From assembly GCA_947459215.1 (NCBI GenBank), contig CANHCQ010000014.1, forward strand, positions 1-64,000: DNA of 64,000 bases, written 5' to 3'. The translations under genes and the position numbers were made by a program. The notes under the pieces are model-generated. The model was not told the DNA's origin. It did not search any database and was given only the letters and a program-made list of their open reading frames with translations. Position 1 is the stretch's first letter. Each line of letters begins with the position of its first letter. This document shows positions 1 to 7,798 of the stretch, piece by piece. Origin of the DNA: Phycisphaerales bacterium. GTDB lineage: Bacteria > Planctomycetota > Phycisphaerae > Phycisphaerales > UBA1924.

Positions 1-1
1 C

Positions 2-412
2 TTCGACGCCGGCGTCATAGGCGGCGATCTTGTCGCTCCCTACGACATCTTCTGGGAGCAGTTCAATCCCACGCAGCGGGCCGTGATGCGGGTGAACTTC
101 GTCACCCTCGCCCCGATGGGCGTGGTGGACTTCGCATCTATCGGCATCGCCGAACTGCTCGCGCTCTCCTACACCAGCTCCGGCATCGACGGCAGCGATG
201 TGGGCAGCGTGCTCGTCCCGGGCTTCGTCTTCGCCGTGCACACCGACCAAAACAACTACGCCAAGGTCCGCATCACCGGCCCACTCGTCAATACCGCAAA
301 CCACGGCCTGCCGATCGAGTGGGTCACGTACGTCATCCCCACCCACGCCACGCTCATCCCTCTCGCCGCTGCGACGATCGTCGCCTGCCGCCGCCGGCGC
401 ATCGGTACGTGA
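2..412 (+). CDS. Exported protein with PEP-CTERM-like tail (5' partial)
   Basis: The reading frame is open from the left edge of the window, so the N-terminus is missing. About 136 residues remain. The visible part is a beta-rich segment without a recognisable catalytic motif (for example a stretch reading VDFASIGIAELLAL). The C-terminus has a short proline-containing stretch, a hydrophobic helix (LIPLAAATIVAC) and the basic cluster RRRR. This order is typical of PEP-CTERM-type sorting signals, which are cut and processed at the inner membrane by an exosortase. The Pro-Glu-Pro itself is replaced by IPTHAT, so this is a variant. A GTG-ATG pair at 83 could serve as an internal start but would remove real sequence. 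Function of the body is unknown. Confidence 0.6.
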   Translation, partial: FDAGVIGGDLVAPYDIFWEQFNPTQRAVMRVNFVTLAPMGVVDFASIGIAELLALSYTSSGIDGSDVGSVLVPGFVFAVHTDQNNYAKVRITGPLVNTANHGLPIEWVTYVIPTHATLIPLAAATIVACRRRRIGT

Positions 413-639
413 CCCGATCACGCCGCTCCACGATCAGCCGCGGCCTCCAAACCCGCCATCGTCGCGGCGCCCGCGATCTTGAATCCCACTCTCGGACGAT
501 TCCGGCTCGCTCCAGACCCGGAGAGCAGACGACCGTTGTCGGCAGATTCATCGGCCGTTGCGAGGCGCCCGCAGACTCTCCCATTCTGTATCATGCACGA
601 GGCCGGGCCCCCGCCGCCACCTTCATCGTGGAGCCGCTC

Positions 640-1494
640 ATGCTTCCGCAATCCGCATCACTCCGCACCTCACCCACCCGCCGCGCGGCACTCGGCCTTC
701 TGGCCCTCACCATCGCCGCCACCGCCGCCGCCGGACCGCTCGGGCTCTTCGGCCCCAAGGGCGACAGCACCAACGACAAGCGCGACACCGTGCAGCGCGA
801 CAGCAAGGCGATGCTGGAGGACCTGTTCGCCGCCAAGCCCGAGCTGCGCGATCGGATCAAGAAGGCCGCGGGCTATGCGACCTTCAAGCAGACCAACGTC
901 CATCTGCTGCTCGTCGCCTCGAGCAACGGCTACGGCGTGCTCGTCGACAACAAGACCGCCACGCCCACCTACATGCGCGTCGCATCGATCGGCGGCGGCG
1001 TCGGCATGGGCGTCAAAGACCTCCGCGTGATCTTCATCTTCAACGACCCCGCCGTCATGCGCCAGTTCGTTGAACAAGGCTGGCAGTTCGGCACCGACGC
1101 CGATGCCACCGCCAAGTACGAGAACACCGGCATCGCCGCGGAGCAGACCGCCAAGGCCAACGTCAACTTCGAAGAAGGCACCGTCGCCGCCGGCGCGTCC
1201 GGCAACGCCACGGCCCGATCCGGCCAATCCGGCCAATCCGGCCAAAAGCCCGCGGCCAAGCCCGGCGACTCCTCCGCTCCAAAGACCACCCAACCTGCGT
1301 CCACCGCCAAACCGGACCAGAAGACGGACCAAAAGCCGGATCAAAAACCCGGCGAGAAGTCCGGTACCAAGGCAGCCGTCCTGCCCGCCACACGCGGGCC
1401 GATCGAGATCTACCAGTTCACCGAGAGCGGCATCTCGCTGCAGGCGACCGTCTCAGGCACGAAGTACTGGAAAGACGCAGAACTGAACAAGTAA
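640..1494 (+). CDS. Exported SYLF/Ysc84-domain protein
   Basis: 284 residues. The start at 640 is preferred over the long upstream frame because it begins a signal-like sequence (PTRRAALGLLALTIAATAAAG, residues 13-32) whose twin arginine could be a Tat signal. A GGAG lies about 10 bases upstream. Residues about 54-180 match the SYLF (Ysc84) lipid-binding domain: FAAKPELRDRIKKAAGYATF, then the Gly-rich IGGGVGMGVKDLRVIFIF, then the AAEQTAKANV segment. The SYLF core is interrupted by a low-complexity linker (about 190-247, rich in Gln, Lys, Pro, Asp) before its last strands (YQFTESGISLQATVSGTKYW). Phosphoinositide or membrane binding is known for eukaryotic SYLF proteins; the bacterial role is not settled. 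It is 29 bp upstream of the next gene, so probably co-transcribed with it. Confidence 0.85.
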   Translation: MLPQSASLRTSPTRRAALGLLALTIAATAAAGPLGLFGPKGDSTNDKRDTVQRDSKAMLEDLFAAKPELRDRIKKAAGYATFKQTNVHLLLVASSNGYGVLVDNKTATPTYMRVASIGGGVGMGVKDLRVIFIFNDPAVMRQFVEQGWQFGTDADATAKYENTGIAAEQTAKANVNFEEGTVAAGASGNATARSGQSGQSGQKPAAKPGDSSAPKTTQPASTAKPDQKTDQKPDQKPGEKSGTKAAVLPATRGPIEIYQFTESGISLQATVSGTKYWKDAELNK

Positions 1495-1523
1495 GCCGCG
1501 CCCGCCGCGCAGGAGCACGACCC

Positions 1524-2072
1524 ATGATCCGTACCACTCTCGCATTGATCGCACTCGCCGGCGTCGCCGCCGCCGCCGTCGGCCTGACTCGAGAGCCTGC
1601 GCCGCCGCAGACCACCGAGGCCGCTCCGGCGACGGCTCCCATCCCCGAGAATCTCCGCGAGGTGCTTGAGACCTTCCGATCCGACTTCAACGCCGCCAAG
1701 ATCCGCACGATCAACGAGACCTTGGCGCTGACCGCCGCCGAAGCCGCGAAGTTCTGGCCCGTGTATCAGAAGTACGAAACCGAACTGAGCGCGGTGACCG
1801 ATCGTCGCATTGAGGTCCTCACCCGCTTCGTGCGGCTCTCGGCCGAGGGCGGGCTCTCCGACGACAACGCGAACGACATCGCCGAGAAATCGCTCCAGCT
1901 CGCCCAGGACCGTCTGGATCTCTGGAAGAAGTACCACAAGGAGATCAGCGCCGGCGTGTCACCCGTCCGCGGCGCTCAGTTCCTGCAGGTGGAACACCAG
2001 ATCGCGCTGCTTGTGGATATGAACATCGCTTCGGAGATGCCCCGGGTCGAGGGCACGCCGCAGCCCCGTTGA
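1524..2072 (+). CDS. Exported Spy/CpxP-like helical protein
   Basis: 182 residues with a signal peptide (about 1-20, MIRTTLALIALAGVAAAAVG) and an all-helical body rich in Glu, Lys and Ala. The segment ETLALTAAEAAKFWPVYQKYE is characteristic of exported Spy/CpxP-like and related stress-response helical proteins, where LTxxEAxxFWPxYxxYE is the recurring motif. These proteins act as periplasmic chaperones or sensors in proteobacteria; that role here is inference. An AGGAG lies 8 bases before the ATG. It follows the SYLF gene closely in the same direction, suggesting a two-gene envelope unit. Confidence 0.7.
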   Translation: MIRTTLALIALAGVAAAAVGLTREPAPPQTTEAAPATAPIPENLREVLETFRSDFNAAKIRTINETLALTAAEAAKFWPVYQKYETELSAVTDRRIEVLTRFVRLSAEGGLSDDNANDIAEKSLQLAQDRLDLWKKYHKEISAGVSPVRGAQFLQVEHQIALLVDMNIASEMPRVEGTPQPR

Positions 2073-2180
2073 CGCGCGGCACTGAGCCGTTGATCGTGGT
2101 CGGTCTCGTCTCTTTCACGCAGCCCGCGGCCGGGCACGCCGCGCAGCATCACCGTTGCGAGTCTCTTTGGTGAGATGACC

Positions 2181-2210
2181 AAAGAAAAAAGCCGCTGCGA
2201 ACAGCGGCTT
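2181..2210 (-). terminator. Intrinsic terminator for the Kazal-like gene
   Basis: On the minus strand an AAGCCGCTG/CAGCGGCTT stem with a four-base loop is followed by TTTTTTCTTT. It lies 25 bp past the stop of the 2235-2471 gene. A second, weaker stem (TCTTTGGT/ACCAAAGA, 2164-2185) overlaps its T-run side. Confidence 0.8.
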
Positions 2211-2234
2211 GTGGAATCAGGGTCGTGTTGCGAC

Positions 2235-2471
2235 TCAGATCGCGCTGCCGCCGTAGGGGACGCAATTCTTCTGGCACGCACGGGCGGCGTAGCAGTCGTT
2301 GCTGTAGACCTGGCCATTGGGGCAGATCACCGGGCGCCAGACGTCGAGGCAGTTGAAGGTGCCGCAGCCGCCGCCGATGGGCTTGGCCGCGAGAGCCGAC
2401 GTCGCCGTGGCGACGATCGCGATGACGCCGACAGCGAGGCACGCAACGGAGAGTTTCTTCGCGTTCTTCAT
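2235..2471 (-). CDS. Small secreted Cys-rich protein, Kazal-like
   Basis: 78 residues. The ATG at 2471 is chosen because GAGGAG sits just upstream and a clear signal peptide follows (MKNAKKLSVACLAVGVIAIV ... ALAA, about 1-29). The mature part is only about 49 residues with six cysteines (36, 41, 50, 60, 66, 70). The central segment RPVICPNGQVYSNDCYAA resembles the core of Kazal-type serine-protease inhibitor domains (PVCxxDGxTYxNxC), although the cysteine spacing (4, 8, 9, 5, 3) is not the textbook one. It could be a secreted protease inhibitor or a structural Cys knot; the sequence alone does not decide. It is a single-gene unit with its own terminator, convergent to the gene on its left. 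Confidence 0.7.
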   Translation of the reverse strand: MKNAKKLSVACLAVGVIAIVATATSALAAKPIGGGCGTFNCLDVWRPVICPNGQVYSNDCYAARACQKNCVPYGGSAI

Positions 2472-2963
2472 GACTGTGCTCCTCAAGAGGACGCAGAAGC
2501 CCACGCGGCTCCGCGTGTCACCGCGTCGCAGGTTATCGGACGGAACTGTTTCCACAAGAGTTTTCCCTAACTTTTCAGGAGACTTCGGCACTCGTCCTCC
2601 GCAGAAACACTGAAGCCAATCCGTCGCGCCGGTTTGCGTATTTGCTGGTGTCGGCGACACGGATCGATCGACGCCCGAGCTTCCGAACATCGATCCTCTC
2701 GCCGGTACGCATCGACACCCGAGGCGCTCGCCCCACCCTCCCCCACTTCCTCCACTTCCTCCACTTCCTCCACTTCCGCCGGGTGCCCGCGGCTTGAGCC
2801 AGAGTTCACCGGCCGATCTCCGCGCGCCCGCGCGATCAGCGTCTTCCGCCCGGATGTCGAGAGACTCGGTCTCATCCGCATGAGATTCTCAGGGCGCCCC
2901 CACTCCCCCTCATAGCATGAACGTGCAGGGAGCAGGACGGGTACACGGCCGGAGGGCTTTCGC
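2472..2963. other. Intergenic region, divergent promoters expected
   Basis: About 490 bp between the Kazal-like gene (minus) and the cytochrome gene (plus), so both promoters should lie here. I see no convincing coding frame. Apart from the tandem repeat at 2743-2777, nothing stands out. Confidence 0.5.
2743..2777. repeat. Tandem 9-bp repeat, CCACTTCCT x 3.9
   Basis: The unit CCACTTCCT is repeated almost perfectly four times in a pyrimidine-rich stretch upstream of the cytochrome gene. The 9-bp period is visible directly. It is a candidate for slippage and could affect the spacing of a promoter region. Confidence 0.85.
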
Positions 2964-3668
2964 ATGACCCGAGTTCTCATCTGGGATCTTCCCGTCCGCC
3001 TCTTCCACTGGATGTTGACGCTGCTCATCCTCGGCGCGCTGGGGATCTCGCTGCTCGTTGATGATTCCAGCCGGTGGTACCCGTATCACAGCGTGCTCGC
3101 GCTCATCGCGGCTCCGCTCATCGTTCTGCGCATCGTGTGGGGCTTCATCGGCACCAGGCATGCACGGTTCTGGTCGTTTCTCTTCAGCCCCAAGGCGGTG
3201 GTGAAGTACTTCGTCGATGCGTTGCGTTGGCGCGAGACCCGTCACGCCGGGCACAACCCCGGCGCTGCGTACTTCGTCATTCTCCTGATGGTGCTGCCGC
3301 TGCTGTCGGTGCTCAGCGGCTATCAACTTGGTGCCGGCAACGAGCAGGTCAAGGAGTTCCACGAGATCCTCGCGTACGTGCTTCTCGGCGTGATCGGCGT
3401 GCACATTCTGGGTGTCATCCTGCACACGCTGCGGCACAAGGAACTGATCGCGGTCTCGATGGTTGACGGCAAGAAGCAGGCCGAGGCGTCGCAGGCGATC
3501 GCGTCCAGCCGTCCGATCGTGGGTCTGCTGTTTCTCTTGATCGCCCTGGCGTGGGGCGTTTCGGTCTATCGCGGCTACGACGCGGGGCGCGGGGTGGTGC
3601 GGCTGCCGCTGGTCGGGATGGATGTGAAGATCGAGGAAACCGGGATGGAGGAGTTCGAGGACGAGTGA
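2964..3668 (+). CDS. Cytochrome b561-type membrane protein
   Basis: 234 residues with about five membrane segments. The opening WDLPVRLFHWMLTLLILGAL is the signature of the prokaryotic cytochrome b561 / Ni-Fe hydrogenase cytochrome-b fold, where the His of LFHW is a haem ligand. Other candidate haem-ligand histidines are in YPYHSVLAL, KEFHEILAYVLL and GVHILGVILHTLRHKEL. The family carries electrons between quinones and soluble c-type partners in the inner membrane. A fifth hydrophobic segment lies near 175-190, followed by an acidic tail. No hydrogenase or cytochrome c gene is adjacent, so the partner is unknown. Its stop codon overlaps a GTG that opens the kinase remnant. Confidence 0.88.
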   Translation: MTRVLIWDLPVRLFHWMLTLLILGALGISLLVDDSSRWYPYHSVLALIAAPLIVLRIVWGFIGTRHARFWSFLFSPKAVVKYFVDALRWRETRHAGHNPGAAYFVILLMVLPLLSVLSGYQLGAGNEQVKEFHEILAYVLLGVIGVHILGVILHTLRHKELIAVSMVDGKKQAEASQAIASSRPIVGLLFLLIALAWGVSVYRGYDAGRGVVRLPLVGMDVKIEETGMEEFEDE

Positions 3669-4042
3669 CACGTGTCGCACGCCGGGCACGGTTCACTGTG
3701 CCGCCGCATTACTTGAACCCGAAGCTCAGCGCCGGGATCTCCGAGGTCATCGAGATGATGATGGCCAAGGACCCGAAGGCTCGGTACAAGAGCTGCAAGG
3801 ACTTGTTGATCGATTTGCGGGCGGTGCGGAAGAAAGAGAACCCGCCGATCGCGCATAAGGATGTGTTGCCGCAGGAAGACATCGCGGCGTTGCAGGCGCT
3901 GGAGGCCTCGGCGAGTTCGGAGATCGCGGAAGACAAGTCGGTGATTCGGCGTGGTCCGAACCCGATGCTTGTGTGGGGCTTGATCATCAGCCTGGTGCTG
4001 AGCGTGGGGTTCAATTTCGTTTTGGTGATGACAAGGACGTGA
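3665..4042 (+). pseudogene. C-terminal remnant of a Ser/Thr protein kinase
   Basis: About 125 codons. Residues 12-55 match only the last part of a eukaryotic-type kinase domain: PPHYLNPKLSAGISEVIEMM, then AKDPKARYKSCKDLLIDLRAV, which contains the conserved Arg of subdomain XI. The ATP loop, the catalytic loop HRDxKxxN and DFG are absent from the upstream DNA, where the cytochrome gene lies. A juxtamembrane linker and one membrane helix (about 101-121) follow, as in membrane-anchored planctomycete kinases. A GTG overlapping the cytochrome stop (GTGA) could still translate it as a coupled small membrane protein. I call it a truncated pseudogene, but the intact helix and frame leave open a retained function. 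Confidence 0.7.
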
Positions 4043-4077
4043 GCAACGGGATTACCCGCTGAACGCGGAATGTGTGT

Positions 4078-4162
4078 GCCACTGACCTTGGCTCGGCAAG
4101 GTCAGTGTTTTCGGCATGATCAACGCGGAAGCACTGACCTCGCAGAGCCGAGGTCAGTGGCA
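4078..4162. repeat. Pair of inverted palindromic elements
   Basis: Two hairpins, CACTGACCTTG/CAAGGTCAGTG (4080-4107) and CACTGACCTCG/CGAGGTCAGTG (4132-4159), each have an 11-bp stem and a six-base loop. The second 30-mer is nearly the reverse complement of the first (about three differences), and both are preceded by AACGCGGAA. The first is followed by TTTT and probably terminates the plus-strand unit. The arrangement is like a REP/BIME pair. Confidence 0.75.
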
Positions 4163-4198
4163 GGAGGTCAATGCCACGCTCCCCACGGAGTTCAAAGC

Positions 4199-4229
4199 GT
4201 AAACGGCCGAAGCGTTGATGCTTCGGCCG
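4199..4229 (-). terminator. Intrinsic terminator for the 4266-6419 gene
   Basis: A perfect 10-bp stem CGGCCGAAGC/GCTTCGGCCG with a six-base loop lies about 40 bp past the minus-strand stop and is followed on that strand by TTTACG. The short T-run makes it moderate. Confidence 0.55.
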
Positions 4230-4265
4230 CCGAGATTGTTCGATGCCGTGATGACCGCATTCTAT

Positions 4266-6419
4266 CTAGTAGCACGACCGCACGCCGAGACCCTCGAGAG
4301 TATCGAGCGGAGAGCACAGTACTCGGTTGTAGTAGTCCGCAAAGATGTTGAAATCTGCATCGTCCGTCAACCCATCGCCATTGAAATCCCCTAAGCAGTC
4401 GTAGACATTGTTGAACGCAACGGCAAAGAGAACGAAGTCGTCATCATTCACTTCGCCGCTCAGGTCCAAGTCTGCGTAGCAGTACCGAGCGCCCACCGGC
4501 TCGCACACGTCGAGAACGCCATTGGGAACCGGATCGCAGTCCGTGCAGTTCGTGCCGCTGGTCGTAAGTTGCGTGGCGTCGGCGACCTGATTGGCATCGC
4601 AGTCACGCACGACCGTGAAGTAGTAGTAGAACTCCGCGACGTTCGGCGTGCCTTCGATGTCGCAGACGAGCTTGTTGGCGCCCGAGCCAGTGGATGTGCT
4701 CTGGGCGACGATGTAAACGCCGGGCGGATACTTGACGTTCTGCTTGCCGCGGATCTCGACCACGCGGCTCTTCTGGCCAACCCCGGCCGTTGCCGTGACG
4801 ACATCGAAGCGATTCGTCAACTCGAAGAACGTCGAGTTCGTTCCGTCCGGCACCATGATGCCGATCGAGACCGGAGGCACCGATGAGGCCGGATTGCTCT
4901 CGGCCACCGGGCCGTAGAACGCGACTTTGACGGCGGGTCCGACGGTTGGATTCCCGCTGATCGGGAAGGCGCTGGCGCGAATGTCGCTGTCCCACACGAC
5001 CTCGGGGGTTCCTTCGGTCGGAGCGATCGATTCCGGCGTTGAATCAACTTTGTAGAGATGGAACGGGACGAGCCCGACCGCGCCGCCGCCAAGTTCGGCG
5101 GAAGGAATCTCGTACTGGGGAGTGTTCTCCAGCAACACGCCACCCACGCGAACCTCGCCGGTCCAAACGCCATCGGGCGTGTTGGCGGGCAGGCCCTCCT
5201 TGCTGTTGATGATGATCTGGCCCTTGAGTCCGTTGGCGGGAAGCGTGATGGACGCGTTGCTCCCGGCAAGCGAGCCGGAGATGTTGATAGTCGTGCCTGC
5301 GGCGAGGCCGCCGCTGAGGATGAACGGCTCGGCGGCGTCGCCGCGGAAGTTCATGTTTGAGTTGGTCGGCGCGGAAGTGCCTTGCACCAGGACGCCAAAG
5401 GTCGAACTGCCGGATCCCTGAAGGTTCGCGCCCTTGGCGGTGCTACCCGAGAACGTCTGCGTCGTGCGGATCAGGCCGATGTTGCCCGAGCCCGCCTTGT
5501 TAGCGATGATGTTGGTGTTGCTGATCGAGTTCGCAGTGAGGATGTTGATGCCGTCGCGGGCGAGAATGCCCTCGTACCCGAAGACCGGGTGGTTGGGGAC
5601 CGTGATCGCGCCGCCGACGTTGAGGGAACTGATCGACCCCTTTGGAACGTAGACCGTGGCCGCGAGATTGCCGGAAATCTGGCACGATTGCAGGTAACCG
5701 TTGAGCACGGAGATATCGTGATTCTGACCGACGCTGCCGCGGATGGTCAGTTGCTGCAGATGCCCCTTCTTTATGGTCAAGACGGAGTTCAGACCGCCGA
5801 TGTTGATGATGCTGCCGAGCGGCGGGGAATCCTCGGCGATGATGTTCCCGGAGGCCTCTTCGGCATACCAGTACCAGATCTTGCGGACGTACGGCTGCCC
5901 GGTGATCGCGCGGCCGTAGAACTCGGAGTTCAAGCCTCGGGTCCTATTTGTTCCGATCGGAGCATTGATGTCGTCCTCGGCAGCGGCTGCGATCTCATTC
6001 AAGTACGCGGCAATCGTGTTGGAGCTACCCGGTCGTTGCGTGAGTTGTGCGTCAGACGTCGGAACACCAGAACCGAGCAAAATGAGAACGGACGGGCTTT
6101 GGTCTCCACCCGGGTCATGCCATGTGAAAGTGATTTTCGGGAAGTGTTGCGGCGGCAATTCCGGATTCGGGATGATGTGAACGCGTCGGGTGCCTGAACC
6201 CAAATAGATGGTTGAGGGCAGCTGTCCCTTGGGGTCGTAGAAAGTATTTCCGAGCGGCGGTGGCGGATCGAATGGGACGACGCTCCCTCCCGGTCCGCGT
6301 GTGTCGTACGCAACGATCGTAAACATGTCGGGTTCGCCGATGGGTTCTTGCGCATTCGACATAGACGCCGGAACGCAGCAAAGAACCAGCAGTGTAATCG
6401 CTAGGAATTGACGGCTCAT
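4266..6419 (-). CDS. Exported beta-solenoid-like protein with dockerin-like C-terminus
   Basis: 717 residues. A signal peptide (about 1-23, ending SMSNAQ) leads into a long body rich in Ser, Gly, Asn and Ile with short repeated strands such as ISNTNIIANKAGSGNIGLI, which looks like a right-handed beta-solenoid. Residues about 608-645 form a DxNxxxD/CxxCDPxxNGVLDVCEP stretch, a planctomycete 'N-x-G-x-x-D-x-C-E' type motif. The dockerin-like module (about 646-702) has two loops, DLDLSGEVNDDDF and DFNGDGLTDDADF. Unlike all others in the window it does not end at LLCP but runs on for 15 residues (to SCY). It overlaps the upstream gene by four bases, so the two are translationally coupled. Confidence 0.8.
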   Translation of the reverse strand: MSRQFLAITLLVLCCVPASMSNAQEPIGEPDMFTIVAYDTRGPGGSVVPFDPPPPLGNTFYDPKGQLPSTIYLGSGTRRVHIIPNPELPPQHFPKITFTWHDPGGDQSPSVLILLGSGVPTSDAQLTQRPGSSNTIAAYLNEIAAAAEDDINAPIGTNRTRGLNSEFYGRAITGQPYVRKIWYWYAEEASGNIIAEDSPPLGSIINIGGLNSVLTIKKGHLQQLTIRGSVGQNHDISVLNGYLQSCQISGNLAATVYVPKGSISSLNVGGAITVPNHPVFGYEGILARDGINILTANSISNTNIIANKAGSGNIGLIRTTQTFSGSTAKGANLQGSGSSTFGVLVQGTSAPTNSNMNFRGDAAEPFILSGGLAAGTTINISGSLAGSNASITLPANGLKGQIIINSKEGLPANTPDGVWTGEVRVGGVLLENTPQYEIPSAELGGGAVGLVPFHLYKVDSTPESIAPTEGTPEVVWDSDIRASAFPISGNPTVGPAVKVAFYGPVAESNPASSVPPVSIGIMVPDGTNSTFFELTNRFDVVTATAGVGQKSRVVEIRGKQNVKYPPGVYIVAQSTSTGSGANKLVCDIEGTPNVAEFYYYFTVVRDCDANQVADATQLTTSGTNCTDCDPVPNGVLDVCEPVGARYCYADLDLSGEVNDDDFVLFAVAFNNVYDCLGDFNGDGLTDDADFNIFADYYNRVLCSPLDTLEGLGVRSCY

Positions 6420-7447
6420 CGTTTTCTCCGGTGTCCAAACGCAACGATAACCAGCAACGATACTGTCGAGACGTTGGGAATTGCAGAGGCAATACGCAGT
6501 CCGTTCAGAGTGACTCCTTCGGGGTCGTCCGTTAGAAACGCTCCGATTTGCTCTAGGAATTTTGAATCTCCGGCACCCGAGCCTCCCGCAAATCGAAAAC
6601 CATCGAGTTCAGTCAACTCCTCTGTCCATTCTCTCGCCCCACCGCTGGTGTCAAGAAGCCCCCACGGCGACACGCTTCCGGTGTACGCACCCAGTGGGAT
6701 CGCGTACTGCCCGAAGTTCGGGAGTATCAGTTCGGCGCTGGTGGTTCCGACGCCCGGCACACCCGATACGCCCTCTTGGTTGCTGCGGTTCGTGTACTCC
6801 CACCAACCACCTGAACCCTTGCCGAAACGGTCGGGGTCGTAGTACGCGGCTTTGAGCCATTCATCGAGCGTTGGAATCCAGTACTTGGCACCGGGCAGGT
6901 GGGTGAGCGCACCGGTGTAGCCGGTGTTGGCGTCGCCGCCGAAGGTGGTGGTGTCGTACGCGCCGGTCGTGAGCGAAGAGAGACTCGACGATTTGCCGTT
7001 GTGCAGCCAGTTGCAATACCGGGCCGCATCGCGCCATGCAATGCCCGCGACGGGGCGCATCCCCGCGTTCGGGTCGCCCGGCCGCAGGCGGTAGCGGGTG
7101 CCGGGGCCGCTATATGTCGGGTCGAACGACGCCCCCCAGAAGACCGGGCCTAGGTCGGTGAAATGAAACTGGTTGGTCTGGGTGCTGAAGGTGTTGGTGA
7201 ACTCCAGCCACTGGGTCGTGGTGATCTCCAGTTTGCTGATCTTGTACTGGTAATCGACCCGGCCGCGGCCGTTGGCGCTCGGCCCGCTGTACGCCGCGTT
7301 CCCGACCGCACCGATGGTGGCCCAGTCGAAGCCATCGGCGCCGGGCGCGGCGGAAGCCATTGTGGAAACGTGGCTTGCAGCGACGATCGCCAAGGCGAGA
7401 AGTACGACAGAGGGGGTGGTCGAGCGGACGGCGTGCATGTGTGACAT
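6416..7447 (-). CDS. Exported FGE-sulfatase (SUMF1-like) domain protein with PEP-CTERM-like tail
   Basis: 343 residues with a signal peptide (about 10-33, cut near MASA). The body matches the formylglycine-generating-enzyme / SUMF1 fold by three recurring motifs: IAWRDAARYCNWLHNG, YWIPTLDEWLKAAYYDP and SPWGLLDTSGGAREWTEE. No paired active-site cysteines are obvious, so a structural or binding role is more likely than sulfatase maturation. The C-terminus (IPNVSTVSLLVIVAFGHRRKR) has the proline, helix and basic-cluster order of PEP-CTERM signals. Its stop overlaps the start of the downstream dockerin protein by four bases (ATGA). Confidence 0.82.
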   Translation of the reverse strand: MSHMHAVRSTTPSVVLLALAIVAASHVSTMASAAPGADGFDWATIGAVGNAAYSGPSANGRGRVDYQYKISKLEITTTQWLEFTNTFSTQTNQFHFTDLGPVFWGASFDPTYSGPGTRYRLRPGDPNAGMRPVAGIAWRDAARYCNWLHNGKSSSLSSLTTGAYDTTTFGGDANTGYTGALTHLPGAKYWIPTLDEWLKAAYYDPDRFGKGSGGWWEYTNRSNQEGVSGVPGVGTTSAELILPNFGQYAIPLGAYTGSVSPWGLLDTSGGAREWTEELTELDGFRFAGGSGAGDSKFLEQIGAFLTDDPEGVTLNGLRIASAIPNVSTVSLLVIVAFGHRRKR

Positions 7448-7798
7448 GATGCGTCAAAGGTGACACACGGTTGCCGTATTGCCAGCGATTCACCGAGTCT
7501 TTACCGAGGCCGCGGCTTCCGACCAGTGTCGCGGTGATGAGCCGAAACCGAGGCGTGCGGCCGGGGGAATCCCCATTCGATTTCAGGCCATTTTCGATGC
7601 TCCGGCGGGGTGGATCTTGTGTCGTCTTGCCCTCTGCGGTAGGCTCTTCTGGTCCTTCCCTACACTTGTACGATTGTCGCATCGCACCCGGTCGAGGGTG
7701 GCGGGCCGGGCGTGTGCCTCGGCTTGGCCGCTCGAAGCGTGTGCCGTTTGGGAGTATTCACCATCGCATTCGGTCGATTCCAGCGCGAAGGCGGGCCC
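7448..7798. other. Divergent intergenic region and infC leader
   Basis: About 350 bp between the minus-strand SUMF1-like gene and infC. I see no protein frame of its own. The frame of infC is open upstream without an ATG, so translation may begin at the GTG at 7799. The start-proximal part is expected to hold a leader, since infC is autoregulated in other bacteria, but I recognise no specific structure. Confidence 0.4.

Noticed and set aside
2743..2777. Short CRISPR-like or satellite array
   Set aside because: The 9-bp units are directly adjacent without spacers; it is a simple tandem repeat.
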